Source of the DNA: Halosimplex halobium
GTDB taxonomy: Archaea > Halobacteriota > Halobacteria > Halobacteriales > Haloarculaceae
Reading direction: 5' to 3'
NCBI RefSeq assembly: GCF_051414055.1
Contig: NZ_JBLKNX010000009.1
Location: 1 to 64,000, forward strand
Length of the DNA: 64,000 bases
Below the pieces are notes generated by a model that was not told where the DNA came from, did not search any database, and was given only the letters and a program-made list of their open reading frames with translations. Positions 42,167 through 50,052 of this stretch are shown here, one piece after another. Within the stretch, counting starts at the first letter, position 1. Each line of letters opens with the position of its first letter. The position numbers were made by a program, and so were the translations under genes.

Positions 42167-42601
42167 ATCCCGTTTCGGGTCTCTTCTCGCGGGGGAGAGG
42201 CGGATCGGGAGACTGTGACACGCTCGCTAGCTTTCGTCTTGACCGCAGACGACAGCAAGGGATGAAAACTCTCGGCGCGCTCGCGGTTGCTGTCTCCGAA
42301 AATCGGAGATCTTCGAAATCGGGCGAGAGCACAGCTCCCACAGACCTCGCGAATGTTCGATTCGCTCAGTGACGAGAGAGCTTTGCTCTCTCGAACCAGG
42401 CGGGATATCCGCGCTCTCGGCACTGCCCGCTCACGGCAGAGCCGTTCGCTTCGAGGCGCCCACCCCCTCGCACCGCGTGGATAGTCGCCCGCTCAGACGA
42501 CCGAAGTGGACGCGAGCGCGCCTCGCCCGTTCAGTCCTCCGTGGAGAAGGTCGAACAGCCGTGAAATCGTGGTCGGTCGGGGCGTCGAAACCTCCGGCCG
42601 G
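42167..42601. other. 435-bp gap between convergent genes
   Basis: No gene is supported. It contains copy B of the 71-bp dispersed repeat and a perfect hairpin cgagagagc-ttt-gctctctcg (42373-42393). The location between the 3' ends of two convergent genes fits transcript ends or an intergenic repeat refuge. Confidence 0.5.
42222..42292 (-). repeat. Dispersed 71-bp repeat, copy B
   Basis: Inverted relative of 33874-33944, about 79 percent identical by hand count. The reverse strand reads cagcaaccgcgagcgcgccg at its start. In the reverse-strand frame it spells NRERAESFHPLLSSAV. Confidence 0.6.
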
Positions 42602-42898
42602 TCACTGCATCGTGACGTACGTCAGGAAGAGCAGTGCGAGGAACTGCAGGGCACGGAGGACGACGACTGACTGCTGGGCGACGGGGTCGCTGGCGTAGAG
42701 CATCCCCATGCCGAAGAAGTAGTAGATCGCGACGAGGTTCTCGACCAGCATGACCCCGGCGAACGCGAGCAGGCCGAGGATGAGGGTGGTGCCGAACGTT
42801 CGGTAGTTACGCAGCCAGACGGCGCCGAGCGCCACCAGTAGCAGGGCGTTCAGCCCCGCGAGGGCGGTCGCAACGGTCAGCCAGGGTCCCATCGCCAT
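42602..42898 (-). CDS. Small three-helix membrane protein (DUF7521-like)
   Basis: 98 aa with three helices: WLTVATALAGLNALLLVALG (5-24), TTLILGLLAFAGVMLVENLV (37-56) and VVLRALQFLALLFLTYV (79-95). The motif RNYRTFGTTLILGLLAFAGVM resembles small haloarchaeal proteins usually encoded beside a winged-helix gene (DUF7521, from memory). It is the last gene of a three-gene operon, 4 nt after the winged-helix gene. It may be the membrane signal partner of that regulator. Confidence 0.7.
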   Translation of the reverse strand: MAMGPWLTVATALAGLNALLLVALGAVWLRNYRTFGTTLILGLLAFAGVMLVENLVAIYYFFGMGMLYASDPVAQQSVVVLRALQFLALLFLTYVTMQ

Positions 42899-42902
42899 AG
42901 TA

Positions 42903-43259
42903 TCACTCGATTTGGTCGGTTATGGTCTCGAACTCCTCGCGGTGGTGGTCGAACCGGTCCGTGAGGAAGTACATCGCACCGTAGTCGTCGCCGCCGCGCT
43001 CGACCACGTCGTGGTCGAGCAGGACGTCGAGGTGGTGGCGCACGGTGTTGTAGTCCACGTCGAGTTCCTCGGCGAGCTGGTTGGCGTTGCGCGGCCGGTC
43101 GTCCAGCAACCGGATGAGCCGCGCGCGGTTTGCCCCGCCGCGCGTCCCGGCGAGCAGGTACCAGAGTGCCTTCTCCATCGACGCTCGTACCTCCCTGTCC
43201 CCCGCCTGCGATTTAGGCGTGCTGGTTCCTCCCACGGGCGCCGCACTGCCGTCCGCCAC
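42903..43259 (-). CDS. ArsR-like winged-helix transcription regulator
   Basis: 118 aa. After a flexible N-terminus of about 27 residues the fold starts MEKALWYLLAGTRGGANRAR and contains the helix-turn-helix DRPRNANQLAEELDVDYNTVRHHLDVL, then wing HDVVERGGDDYGAMYFLT. It should bind DNA as a dimer. The GTG start directly abuts the stop of the molybdoenzyme gene; an internal ATG at MEKALW (43178) is an alternative start. The order molybdoenzyme, regulator, small membrane protein suggests one transcript. Confidence 0.82.
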   Translation of the reverse strand: MADGSAAPVGGTSTPKSQAGDREVRASMEKALWYLLAGTRGGANRARLIRLLDDRPRNANQLAEELDVDYNTVRHHLDVLLDHDVVERGGDDYGAMYFLTDRFDHHREEFETITDQIE

Positions 43260-44867
43260 TCACCCCACGCTCCCCGGGTCGACCGTCTCGCTCACCCACC
43301 CGGTCGCCCCGCTGGGGTAGGCGTCCCGCTCCTCGCTCGGCTGGACAGCCCCCGTCCCGTCCGTGGCGCGGACGACCACCTCGTGGTTCCCCGAAGGCGG
43401 GTCGTAGGCGTAGCGCCACTGGCGCCAGGCGTCCTCGGCGGTCTCGGGCGGGTCCTCGACCGCGCCCGTCGCGCCGGGCAGGCGCTCGGTGAGCTCCGCG
43501 TCGGCCCAGGTGTCGCCGCCGTCGGTCGACACCTCGACGCGGTCGATGCCGCGGGTCCCCGCGTAGGCGTGCCCGCCGACAGCGATACGGCCGTCCTCGG
43601 TCCGGGTGGTCGCGTGGAGCTTGGCGACCGTCTCGACGGGGCCGGTGCCGTGCCAGCCCTTCTGCTCCCAGTAGCCGTCGGCCTCGCGGTCGAGGAACTC
43701 GATCTCGGTGATCCACTTGACGCTGATCTCCCCCCAGTGACCGGGGACGAGCAAGCGGACGGGCGCGCCGTGGCTTCGCGGGAGCGGTTCGCCGTTCATC
43801 CCAAGCGCGAGGAAGCCCGATTCCAGCGCGTCAAGCGGGAACTCCTCGTAGTAGTCGTCCGCGGCCCGGACCATGACGCACTCGCAGTCCGAGTTCGGCT
43901 TCGCGTCCTCGATGAGCGACGCGATGGGGACGCCGCTCCAGACCGCGTTGTCCATCTTCTTCCCGTTGAGCGCCTCGCCGACGCAGCGCAGCGTGACGAA
44001 CCGACGCTGGAACTCCCGGTCGGCGAGGTGGTCGTAGTCGTAGGACAGTTCCTCGTCGACTTCGCCGGTGACCGACAGCGACCACTCGGCGGCGTCGGGC
44101 GTCGGCGAGATCGAGCTGTAGGAGACGTTGAAGAAGCGCTCGCTAACCAGCGGCTCCGTCCCGTCGAGGTCGAACGTCCGCTCTTCGGCGGCCGCGAGCT
44201 GGTCGCTCGCGTCGAGGCTCGGCACCTCGACGTTACCGTAGATGTCGGGGTCTCCGCGGGGACGGTCGCCGGTGTCGCCGCCGTCCTCGTCGGATCCGCC
44301 CGACCGGGCGCGCCCGTCGCGCCCGATCAGGTATCCGAGCGCGCTAGCGCCGAGGGCGGTGCCGAGCGCGGTGAGGACGCGCCGCCGGCCGTCGGCCGTG
44401 GGTCGCCGATCGACTCGACTTCGGGACGCCGACAGCTCGGTCACGAGGAGGACGACGCCGGCGCCGGCAGCCGCACCGAGCGAGGCGACCGGCCGCCCGG
44501 TCAGCGCGGCGGTGACCGCCCAGACGAGCGCCGGGCCGGCGACCAGCGGGACGAGTCGCTCGTCGAAACGACGGCCGAGGGCGACGCCGAGCACGACCGC
44601 CTGCGCGTAGAAGGCGACGACCAGCGCCCCCGCCGTCGCGAGGTTGAGCTGCTGTCCGAGGTCGCCCAGCACCGTGATCGCGAACGTGACGACGGCGCCC
44701 GGCATCACCCGCGAGAGCGTGCTCTCGACCGGTGCGACGACGAACCCCGGTGCGAAGCCGACCGCGGCGAACGAGCCGAGCAGCGCGGCCACGCCCGCGG
44801 CGACGGCGATAGCGCCCGTGCCGACCCCCGGCGGATACCGCTCGGCCAGCGGCGTGTCTCCTGTCAT
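43260..44867 (-). CDS. Membrane-anchored sulfite-oxidase family molybdoenzyme
   Basis: 535 aa. The N-terminal ~190 residues hold five or so membrane helices (GTGAIAVAAGVAALLGSFAA, the 65-95 region, PLVAGPALVWAVTAALTG). The rest is the SuoX/YedY-type catalytic domain with the Mo ligand Cys in LRCVGEALNGKK, WSGVPIASLIEDA and HGAPVRLLVPGHWGEISVKW. A C-terminal dimerisation (Ig-like) domain has GIDRVEVSTDGGDTW. It probably faces outside and oxidises or reduces an S- or N-oxide-type substrate with molybdopterin; the natural substrate is unknown. ATG at MTGDTPL was preferred to GTG three codons earlier. Confidence 0.85.
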   Translation of the reverse strand: MTGDTPLAERYPPGVGTGAIAVAAGVAALLGSFAAVGFAPGFVVAPVESTLSRVMPGAVVTFAITVLGDLGQQLNLATAGALVVAFYAQAVVLGVALGRRFDERLVPLVAGPALVWAVTAALTGRPVASLGAAAGAGVVLLVTELSASRSRVDRRPTADGRRRVLTALGTALGASALGYLIGRDGRARSGGSDEDGGDTGDRPRGDPDIYGNVEVPSLDASDQLAAAEERTFDLDGTEPLVSERFFNVSYSSISPTPDAAEWSLSVTGEVDEELSYDYDHLADREFQRRFVTLRCVGEALNGKKMDNAVWSGVPIASLIEDAKPNSDCECVMVRAADDYYEEFPLDALESGFLALGMNGEPLPRSHGAPVRLLVPGHWGEISVKWITEIEFLDREADGYWEQKGWHGTGPVETVAKLHATTRTEDGRIAVGGHAYAGTRGIDRVEVSTDGGDTWADAELTERLPGATGAVEDPPETAEDAWRQWRYAYDPPSGNHEVVVRATDGTGAVQPSEERDAYPSGATGWVSETVDPGSVG

Positions 44868-45021
44868 GGGTCCCACTGGCGACTACCCACGGATAGGCGT
44901 TGTTCGAAAACCGCTCGGACTCTCTCTAGAATTCGTTCGGGTTGACCGCGCCCGCGGTCGGAACCGGCGAGGAGGACCGCCGGAGAACAAGGCTCAAGCG
45001 CCGCCGGTCCGAGGCGAGGAT

Positions 45022-45141
45022 ATGAGCGACGCAGGCGGCCGGCCCTGTCCGATCTGCGAGCGGCCGATGACTCACCGTCACTGCAAGTACGTCTGCCCGG
45101 AACACGGCGTCGTCTACGACTGCGCGGACACCTTCTACTGA
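45022..45141 (+). CDS. HVO_2753-like zinc micro-protein
   Basis: 39 residues with Cys at 9, 12, 21, 25 and 34 (CPIC, HCKYVC, DC) and several His (18, 20, 28), a zinc-binding pattern. Tiny zinc-finger proteins with the motif HCKYVCPxHGV are widespread in haloarchaea and some affect biofilm or swarming, but the role of this one is not known. ATG 45022 lies about 27 nt after the weak box ggctcaag. Confidence 0.68.
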   Translation: MSDAGGRPCPICERPMTHRHCKYVCPEHGVVYDCADTFY

Positions 45142-45184
45142 GTCGTCGCCCCCGACTCGCCACCGGCCGCCGCTCGCCGGCCCG

Positions 45185-45859
45185 TCACTGCACGTCGACG
45201 CCGAGGTCGTAGCGCTCGCGGACCAGCCGGTAGGTCGGTCCGGCGAGCAGGAGCCCCGAGACGGCCGTCGCGGCGGCGACCAGGGCGATCCCCTGGTCGA
45301 GGCCCTCGACCGAGAGGGTGTGCATCGACGCGCCGGCGACGACGGCGCCGACGATCCAGGGCGTCTCGCCGACGAGCGTCCCGGCCAGGTACGTCCGCGG
45401 TGAGATCCCCGAGAGGCCCGCCGCCGATGAGATCACGTCCGAGGGGATCGGGGCCAGCCGCGCGGCGACGAGCCCGCGAAAGCCGCCGGTCGCCGCGACC
45501 ACGCGGTCGCCGACGCCGGCCGTCCGCCCGAGGATCCCCTCGTCGGTCCGGACGTGGCGGGCGACCAGAAACGGCGTCGCCGTGGAGACGGCGAGCCCCG
45601 CGGCGGCGACGGGGATCCCGACCGCCACGCCGTAGACGTACCCGACCGTCAGCGAGAGCAGGCTGACCGGCCACAGGACCAGCGGCCGGGCGACGTAGAG
45701 GACGGCCAGGACTGCGAGGAACCGCCAGGGGTCCCCCGAGAGCGCGACGAGCGACTCCAGCACCGCGGCCGGCGAGAACACCACGGCGCCGGCCGCGAGC
45801 GCGACGGCGAGGGCCGCGAACCCCCCCAGCTGCCGGCGCGTCGCTCGACTGACTGCCAT
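45185..45859 (-). CDS. TVP38/TMEM64 (DedA-like) membrane protein
   Basis: 224 aa with about six helices. The family core is visible as RPLVLWPVSLLSLTVGYVYG, TATPFLVARHV and the re-entrant motif RLAPIPSDVISSAAGLSGI (about 133-151). TVP38/DedA proteins have been linked to lipid flipping and membrane homeostasis; a role here is inference. The ATG at MAVSRATRR was chosen. It faces away from the DUF5830-like gene. Confidence 0.83.
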   Translation of the reverse strand: MAVSRATRRQLGGFAALAVALAAGAVVFSPAAVLESLVALSGDPWRFLAVLAVLYVARPLVLWPVSLLSLTVGYVYGVAVGIPVAAAGLAVSTATPFLVARHVRTDEGILGRTAGVGDRVVAATGGFRGLVAARLAPIPSDVISSAAGLSGISPRTYLAGTLVGETPWIVGAVVAGASMHTLSVEGLDQGIALVAAATAVSGLLLAGPTYRLVRERYDLGVDVQ

Positions 45860-45969
45860 CGTTCGCCGTCCAGTCCCCGCCGGCACAAGTCTTGTGGTCG
45901 CCGCCAGACTCCGGGGGCTCGCGGTCGGACCCGGAAACGCTTAGGTCCCCTGGGACCCCACCGCCGAGC

Positions 45970-46329
45970 GTGGACGACCGCGTCGAACTCGGCGTCGAAC
46001 TGCTCGCCAACCTCGAACACGCCGAGCTGTCGCTGGCGGAGGCCGTCGACCGCATCGAGACGGTGACCAGCGACCCCGCCGTCACCCGCGAGATCCTCGA
46101 AACCGCCGAGCGCCGGGGGATCATCGACCGCGAGGGCGACACCGTCGTCCCGACGACCGGGGACTACGTCAGCTTCGAGGGCGGCGACGTGGTCAGCAAG
46201 GACGGCGAGTTCACCTGCCAGCGCTGCGGCGCCGGCATCACCACCGGCTACTTCATCGAGTTCGACGCCGGCGAACACGGACCGTTCGGCTCCTCCTGTA
46301 TCAGGAAGGTCACCGGCCGCGAGGACTGA
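45970..46329 (+). CDS. DUF5830-like protein with zinc-finger C-terminus
   Basis: 119 aa. The first ~60 residues are helical (VELGVELLANLEHAELSLAEAVDRIETV) with a winged-helix-like GIIDREGDTVVPT. The C-terminus contains CQRCGAGITTGYFIEF and GSSC, a probable zinc site. This matches the haloarchaeal DUF5830 family from memory, function unknown. Start GTG (VDDRVEL) lies 28 nt after gcttag (45939-45944), so a leaderless transcript is likely. Confidence 0.74.
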   Translation: MDDRVELGVELLANLEHAELSLAEAVDRIETVTSDPAVTREILETAERRGIIDREGDTVVPTTGDYVSFEGGDVVSKDGEFTCQRCGAGITTGYFIEFDAGEHGPFGSSCIRKVTGRED

Positions 46330-46380
46330 ACGGCTCTCTGTCCGGTCACGGGACCGCGCGCCATCCGGAGTGTTGCCGCG

Positions 46381-47925
46381 CTACTCGGAGTTCTGCCCGA
46401 CCAGCTGCTTGAGCGCGCGGTGCTGGCGCTTGAGCAGTTCGTTCTGCCGGTCGACCGCCTCGGTCAGCTCGTCCAGCCGCTCGGCCATCGCCTCGAACTC
46501 CTCGCGCGTGACCGGCGCGGGCTCGGCCTCATCGCCGGTCCCGCTGGCCGACGGCGCGGCCGTCTCCCCGGCTGACGCACCGTCCGACCCGTCGGCCGTG
46601 GTGTCGGCGGTGCGGTCGGCCGACGCGTCCGCGCTCCGGGCCGACTCGGTCCGGACCGAGTCGGGCGTTCCACCGGTCGTCTCGTCGGCCGCGTTCGCCC
46701 GGCCGTCGGTACTTTCCGTCCCGGCGGCCCGGCTGTCGGCCGTCCCTGCGGTGTCGGCCTGCTGGGTGTCCGACCGACGGGTGTCCGCCTGCTGTGTCTC
46801 TTCCCGTCCGGTGTCGGCCTGCTGGGTGTCCGACCGACGGGTGTCCGCCTGCTGTGTCTCTTCCCGTCCGGTGTCGGCCTGCTGGGTGTCGGGCTGCTGG
46901 GCTGTCGTCTCACTCTCGACCCCCCGGCCCTCGTCCGTCCCGGCGTCCGATGGGGAACCATCGGTCGGCTCGCTCGCGTCGCGAGTCGCCGGTTCGGGGG
47001 TGTCGCCGGCATCCGGCCGGCCGCCAGCGGCGTCGGCGCTCCGACCGGCTGCCTGGTCGTCGGCCTGCCCGCCGGGCTGACTCTCCGGCTGGCCATTCGG
47101 CTGACTCTCCGGCTGGCCATTCGGCTGTCGCGACGGCTGTCCCGCCCCCGTGTCGTCGGCGAGTCGCTCCTCGCCCTCGACGGATTCGGCGAGGTCCGCC
47201 TCGTCGCTGACGAGCGGGTCGAAGTCGTCCCCGAACGAGAAGTCGTCGTCATCGTCGGCCGCGGGCTCGACGCCGCCCGCGTCCGTCTCCGGGCCGACGA
47301 CGCGGTTGAGCTCCTCGACGTTCGCCACGTCGTAGTAGTCGAACAGCGCCTCCTCGAGGGTCTGGCGGACGACGGGCGCTTTGTCGTTGGGCACCTTGAT
47401 GCGCTGTGGGCGGCCGTCCACGGAGAGGGCGATACTGGTCGCGACGCTGGCCCGCTCGAACTCCAGGCCGGTCACGTCGTCGTAGGCGTAGACCTCGTAG
47501 TCCTCGGACCAGACCTGGCTGCCGATGTGTTTGATCAGCCGCCCCTCGGCGATGATGAGCGTGAGCTCGCTGAACCGGTAGACGCCTGCCAGCGACTCGC
47601 GGTCCCCGATGACGCCGTCGAGCTTGAGCACGCCCTCGAGGAACAGCTCGAGCACCTTCTCGCCGCGGTTGGCCGGGACCGTGAACGACTCGGTGCCGTC
47701 GATGTACTGCATCGTGAACTTCGTCTTGCGGCGCCCCTCCGAGACCGCGAGCTGTTCGATGTCGTGGGAGTACTCCTCGACCGTCTCGTCGCTGAGCAAG
47801 CCTTCGCCGCGGTAGACGAGCGTACGCGTCGGTGTGAGACAGACCGCGTCCTCGTCGCCGAGCGAGACGCCGGCCTGGATCTCCTCGCCGTCGAGCGCCC
47901 CCTTGACGAGGTCCGGGATGTCCAT
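46381..47925 (-). CDS. DUF7115-like protein with PH-like domain and repetitive tail
   Basis: 514 aa. Residues ~1-215 form a globular beta-rich part (DAVCLTPTRTLVYRGEGLL, SHDIEQLAVSEGRRKTKFT, DDVTGLEFERASVATS) of PH-like appearance. From ~230 to ~465 it is acidic and Gln/Thr/Ala-rich with two repeat families (PNGQPESQ and the 20-residue unit with TQQAD). The end is a coiled coil (REEFEAMAERLDELTEAVDR then QNELLKRQHRALKQLV), likely for oligomerisation. Haloarchaeal DUF7115 proteins share the N-terminal part; function unknown. tttata 28 nt upstream supports the start at MDIPDLV. Confidence 0.78.
   Translation of the reverse strand: MDIPDLVKGALDGEEIQAGVSLGDEDAVCLTPTRTLVYRGEGLLSDETVEEYSHDIEQLAVSEGRRKTKFTMQYIDGTESFTVPANRGEKVLELFLEGVLKLDGVIGDRESLAGVYRFSELTLIIAEGRLIKHIGSQVWSEDYEVYAYDDVTGLEFERASVATSIALSVDGRPQRIKVPNDKAPVVRQTLEEALFDYYDVANVEELNRVVGPETDAGGVEPAADDDDDFSFGDDFDPLVSDEADLAESVEGEERLADDTGAGQPSRQPNGQPESQPNGQPESQPGGQADDQAAGRSADAAGGRPDAGDTPEPATRDASEPTDGSPSDAGTDEGRGVESETTAQQPDTQQADTGREETQQADTRRSDTQQADTGREETQQADTRRSDTQQADTAGTADSRAAGTESTDGRANAADETTGGTPDSVRTESARSADASADRTADTTADGSDGASAGETAAPSASGTGDEAEPAPVTREEFEAMAERLDELTEAVDRQNELLKRQHRALKQLVGQNSE
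46751..46890. repeat. 60-bp perfect tandem repeat inside the DUF7115-like gene
   Basis: Two identical 60-bp copies (46751-46810, 46811-46870) and a third partial copy follow each other, encoding the 20-residue unit TGREETQQADTRRSDTQQAD. Identity at silent positions points to very recent duplication or conversion. Confidence 0.9.
47077..47124. repeat. 24-bp tandem repeat (PNGQPESQ) in the same gene
   Basis: The unit ctgactctccggctggccat plus tcgg occurs twice exactly, with a further partial copy on the right side. Like the 60-bp repeat it keeps the reading frame. Confidence 0.8.
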
Positions 47926-47949
47926 GGCAGAGGTGTACCCGTCCGGGTG

Positions 47950-47956
47950 TATAAAT
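47950..47956 (-). promoter_or_regulatory. Promoter of the DUF7115-like gene
   Basis: The reverse strand reads ggatttatacacc; the tttata core is centred about 28 nt before the ATG. This is one of the clearest haloarchaeal TATA boxes in the window. Confidence 0.65.
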
Positions 47957-48096
47957 CCGGGGGTGGGCGGTGCCGTCCCCGCGTCGTCCCCGGTCGGCGC
48001 CGTGCCGGCCGAAGGGTCACCGAAACGACGGGACGGCGGGCGGTCGCCGGCGGAGATGAGAAGGTTAAAGGCCGACACCACAGTATCGACGAGTGC

Positions 48097-48231
48097 GCCC
48101 GGGTGGCTTAGCTGGACATAGCGCCGCACTCATAGGGTTTCCTTGCGCGGCAGCCGGCATGCCCCCACGAGGCCCGTCAGCCTCGGACCTGGGACATGCG
48201 GAGATCGAGGGTTCGGAGCCCTCCCCGGGCA
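48097..48231 (+). tRNA. tRNA-Met (CAT, elongator) with intron
   Basis: Acceptor arms gcccggg and cccgggc pair fully, with discriminator A; CCA is not encoded. The anticodon stem ccgca/tgcgg holds CAT, and the T arm is gaggg-ttcggag-ccctc. A 61-nt intron (about 48135-48195) separates positions 37 and 38, the canonical archaeal site, and its ends can form a bulge-helix-bulge for splicing endonuclease. An intron in elongator tRNA-Met is known from Haloferax. A box ggttaaagg lies about 30 nt upstream. Confidence 0.92.
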
Positions 48232-48303
48232 TACCTGTTTCACGTCCCCGAGTCGCGACTACCCGAGTCGGGAGAACACGATACGACCGCGGAGAACCGC
48301 CGC

Positions 48304-48888
48304 TCAGGCGTCGCCGGGGAACTCCTGGAAGAGCGTCTCGAAGTCCTCCGATTCGCCGAGGTCCGAGACCGTCCGGTCCGCCTCCTGCCGGAGGTCCTCG
48401 ACCTCCGATTCGAGCCGCTCGTACTCCTCGCTGTTCTGGAGTTCGACGAAGTCCTTCTCGGCTTCGAGCGTCGCCTTCTTCGAGGCGAGCGAGAAGAACT
48501 CCTGCATGCGCTCGTCGTAGTCCTCGCGGTCCAGCATCCGCTCGGCCGCCCCGTGGAGGTCGTCGAGCATCACCGGCTTGGTCAGGTAGTCGTCGAACGG
48601 CATCTCGACGATGTCGAAGTCCGGGTCCACGGCGGTCACCATCACGACGCGGCAGTCGATCCGCCGCTCGCGCAGGGCTTCGAGCACCTCGTCGCCGTTC
48701 ATCTCCGGCATCTGCCGGTCGAGGAAGACGATGTCGACCGCCTCGTCTGTCTGCTCGAGCGCCTCGTGGGGTCCGTACGCCGTCCTGACCTCGTACTCCT
48801 CGGCCAGCCAGGTCGAGTACAGGTCCGCGATGTCGCGCTCGTCGTCTACGACGAGCACGGTTTCGTCTCCTGAATTGCGCGTTGTCAT
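48304..48888 (-). CDS. HalX-domain response regulator
   Basis: 194 aa. The receiver domain has VLVVDDERD (acidic pocket), phospho-acceptor D57 in FLDRQMP, T in MVTA and K104 in TKP. The C-terminal ~70 residues are helical and coiled-coil-like (FFSLASKKATLEAEK, SEEYERLESEVEDLRQEA), which is the HalX domain common in haloarchaeal regulators without a DNA-binding domain. It is probably phosphorylated by an unlinked histidine kinase. Start ATG at MTTRNSGDE sits 27 nt from an AT-rich palindrome. Confidence 0.9.
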   Translation of the reverse strand: MTTRNSGDETVLVVDDERDIADLYSTWLAEEYEVRTAYGPHEALEQTDEAVDIVFLDRQMPEMNGDEVLEALRERRIDCRVVMVTAVDPDFDIVEMPFDDYLTKPVMLDDLHGAAERMLDREDYDERMQEFFSLASKKATLEAEKDFVELQNSEEYERLESEVEDLRQEADRTVSDLGESEDFETLFQEFPGDA

Positions 48889-48913
48889 CGTGAATCCCGT
48901 GGTTCGAACGGAC

Positions 48914-48929
48914 GGATTACCGATAATCC
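48914..48929. promoter_or_regulatory. ggattaccgataatcc palindrome at the HalX promoter
   Basis: ggatta and taatcc are inverted arms of a 16-bp element centred about 33 nt upstream of the HalX gene ATG. It covers the place of the TATA box, so a repressor binding here would block transcription. Confidence 0.45.
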
Positions 48930-49041
48930 GGTGAACCAGCGCATAAATCCACCCCACAGATTATCATGTGTGAAAACGGCACGGGTCGGAGAGCCCGTCC
49001 ATCGACGGCGTTATGTCGCCGAGCACCCTGGTACCCGGCGA

Positions 49042-49473
49042 ATGGACCGCACGTCGGACGACCCGCGACGGATCCGGACGCTGGCGGTGACCGCTGAGGA
49101 CGTGGTCGCCGCGCTGGAGGCCCGGGCACAGCGCGACCGGCCGGTCGTGCTGCGGGCGACGCCGCCGTTCAGCGGCCGGATGCGCGCCCGGCTGCACGTC
49201 GAGACCGGCGAGTACGACGAGTCGCCGGCACCGCTGCACGTCGACCCGGGGGCGCTGCTCGACGACGCGGCCCCGACCTACCCGCGGCCCGCCGACACGG
49301 AGGACGAACTCCGGGCCGACCCGGACACCGAGTACACCGTCGAACGCCACCACGACCGCCACGAGGACGCCGTGGCGACCTGGCGGGAGACGGTCACCGA
49401 CCACGTCTGCGACACCGCAACCGTCGAGACCCCCTGCGGCCCACACGAGGTCGAGGTCTCGCTACTCGACTGA
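49042..49473 (+). CDS. Uncharacterised acidic protein
   Basis: 143 aa. The N-terminal half has AVTAEDVVAALEARAQRDRPVVL (helical) and RATPPFSGRMRARLHVE. The C-terminal half has HHDRHEDAVATWRETVTDHV and VETPCGPHEVEVSLLD. It is conserved-looking and acidic with no membrane segment or known motif. ATG at MDRTSDDPRR was chosen; upstream codons to 48931 lack typical composition. It is divergent from the HalX gene, so the two may share regulation. Confidence 0.6.
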   Translation: MDRTSDDPRRIRTLAVTAEDVVAALEARAQRDRPVVLRATPPFSGRMRARLHVETGEYDESPAPLHVDPGALLDDAAPTYPRPADTEDELRADPDTEYTVERHHDRHEDAVATWRETVTDHVCDTATVETPCGPHEVEVSLLD

Positions 49474-49671
49474 ATCGCCCGACCGAGGGCGTACGTTTGG
49501 CAACTGATCGCACAGTATCCGTCAACTGATCGACGAGAACGACGCAGCGGGCTCGATAAAACGTCTCGCCGTCTCTCGACCATCGATGAAACGAAATCGG
49601 GGTTCGTAAAACATCCACTACGCGCGGGAGCGCCGTCTGAAACGTTGTGAAATCACCGGAAGCCTCGAACG

Positions 49672-49679
49672 GTTATAAG
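49672..49679 (+). promoter_or_regulatory. TATA box before small membrane gene
   Basis: ggttataagg contains ttataa, about 44 nt before the chosen ATG. An ATG at 49683 lies only a few nt after the box and cannot be on the transcript, so the next ATG (MSSRSSDL) was used. Confidence 0.6.
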
Positions 49680-49718
49680 GTAATGCCGGGCGATAGTGAA
49701 AGTACGAGGGTTCCCCGC

Positions 49719-49970
49719 ATGTCAAGTCGCTCGTCCGACCTCACGCCATCGCTCGACACGGCCGACATCGCAGTCCCCGACGTCGGCAGGAGCGTCGTCG
49801 CACCGATCACCGGCGCCGCCTTCTGGGCGGCCGTCGCGCTCCCCTTCCTCCACCTGCCGCTGTTGCTGGCGACCGGGCTGTCCGCCGAGCCGTACACCGA
49901 CGCGTTCCTCGCCCTGCTGGCGCTGAACGTCGTCGCGCTGCTCGTCGGCCACCCCCACTACCGCGACTGA
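49719..49970 (+). CDS. Small two-helix membrane protein
   Basis: 83 aa. A polar N-terminus of about 27 residues is followed by two helices: APITGAAFWAAVALPFLHLP (near 28-47) and a segment near 60-78 (FLALLALNVVALLVG). The end is HPHYRD. I do not recognise a family. The preceding ~245 bp are AT-richer and carry a repeat of caactgatcg (49500-49509 and 49523-49532) but no gene. Confidence 0.58.
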   Translation: MSSRSSDLTPSLDTADIAVPDVGRSVVAPITGAAFWAAVALPFLHLPLLLATGLSAEPYTDAFLALLALNVVALLVGHPHYRD

Positions 49971-50052
49971 CCCGCCGACCGCCGGGACCCGCCGGGCGCC
50001 CTCCACCCCGGCGGCGCCGGTCGAATTGCCCCACCACACTCCGACGAACTGC

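Noticed and set aside
42022..42423. Reverse-strand frame spelling NRERAESFHPLLSSAV
   Set aside because: It overlaps the end of a real gene and consists of the dispersed repeat; this string is typical of spurious predictions.
46751..46890. Possible CRISPR array from regular 60-bp repeats
   Set aside because: The repeats are directly abutting, in-frame and coding; there are no unique spacers and no cas genes.
49394..49618. Small reverse-strand frame before the two-helix membrane gene
   Set aside because: It overlaps the acidic protein gene and its composition is Arg-rich, as expected for a shadow frame.
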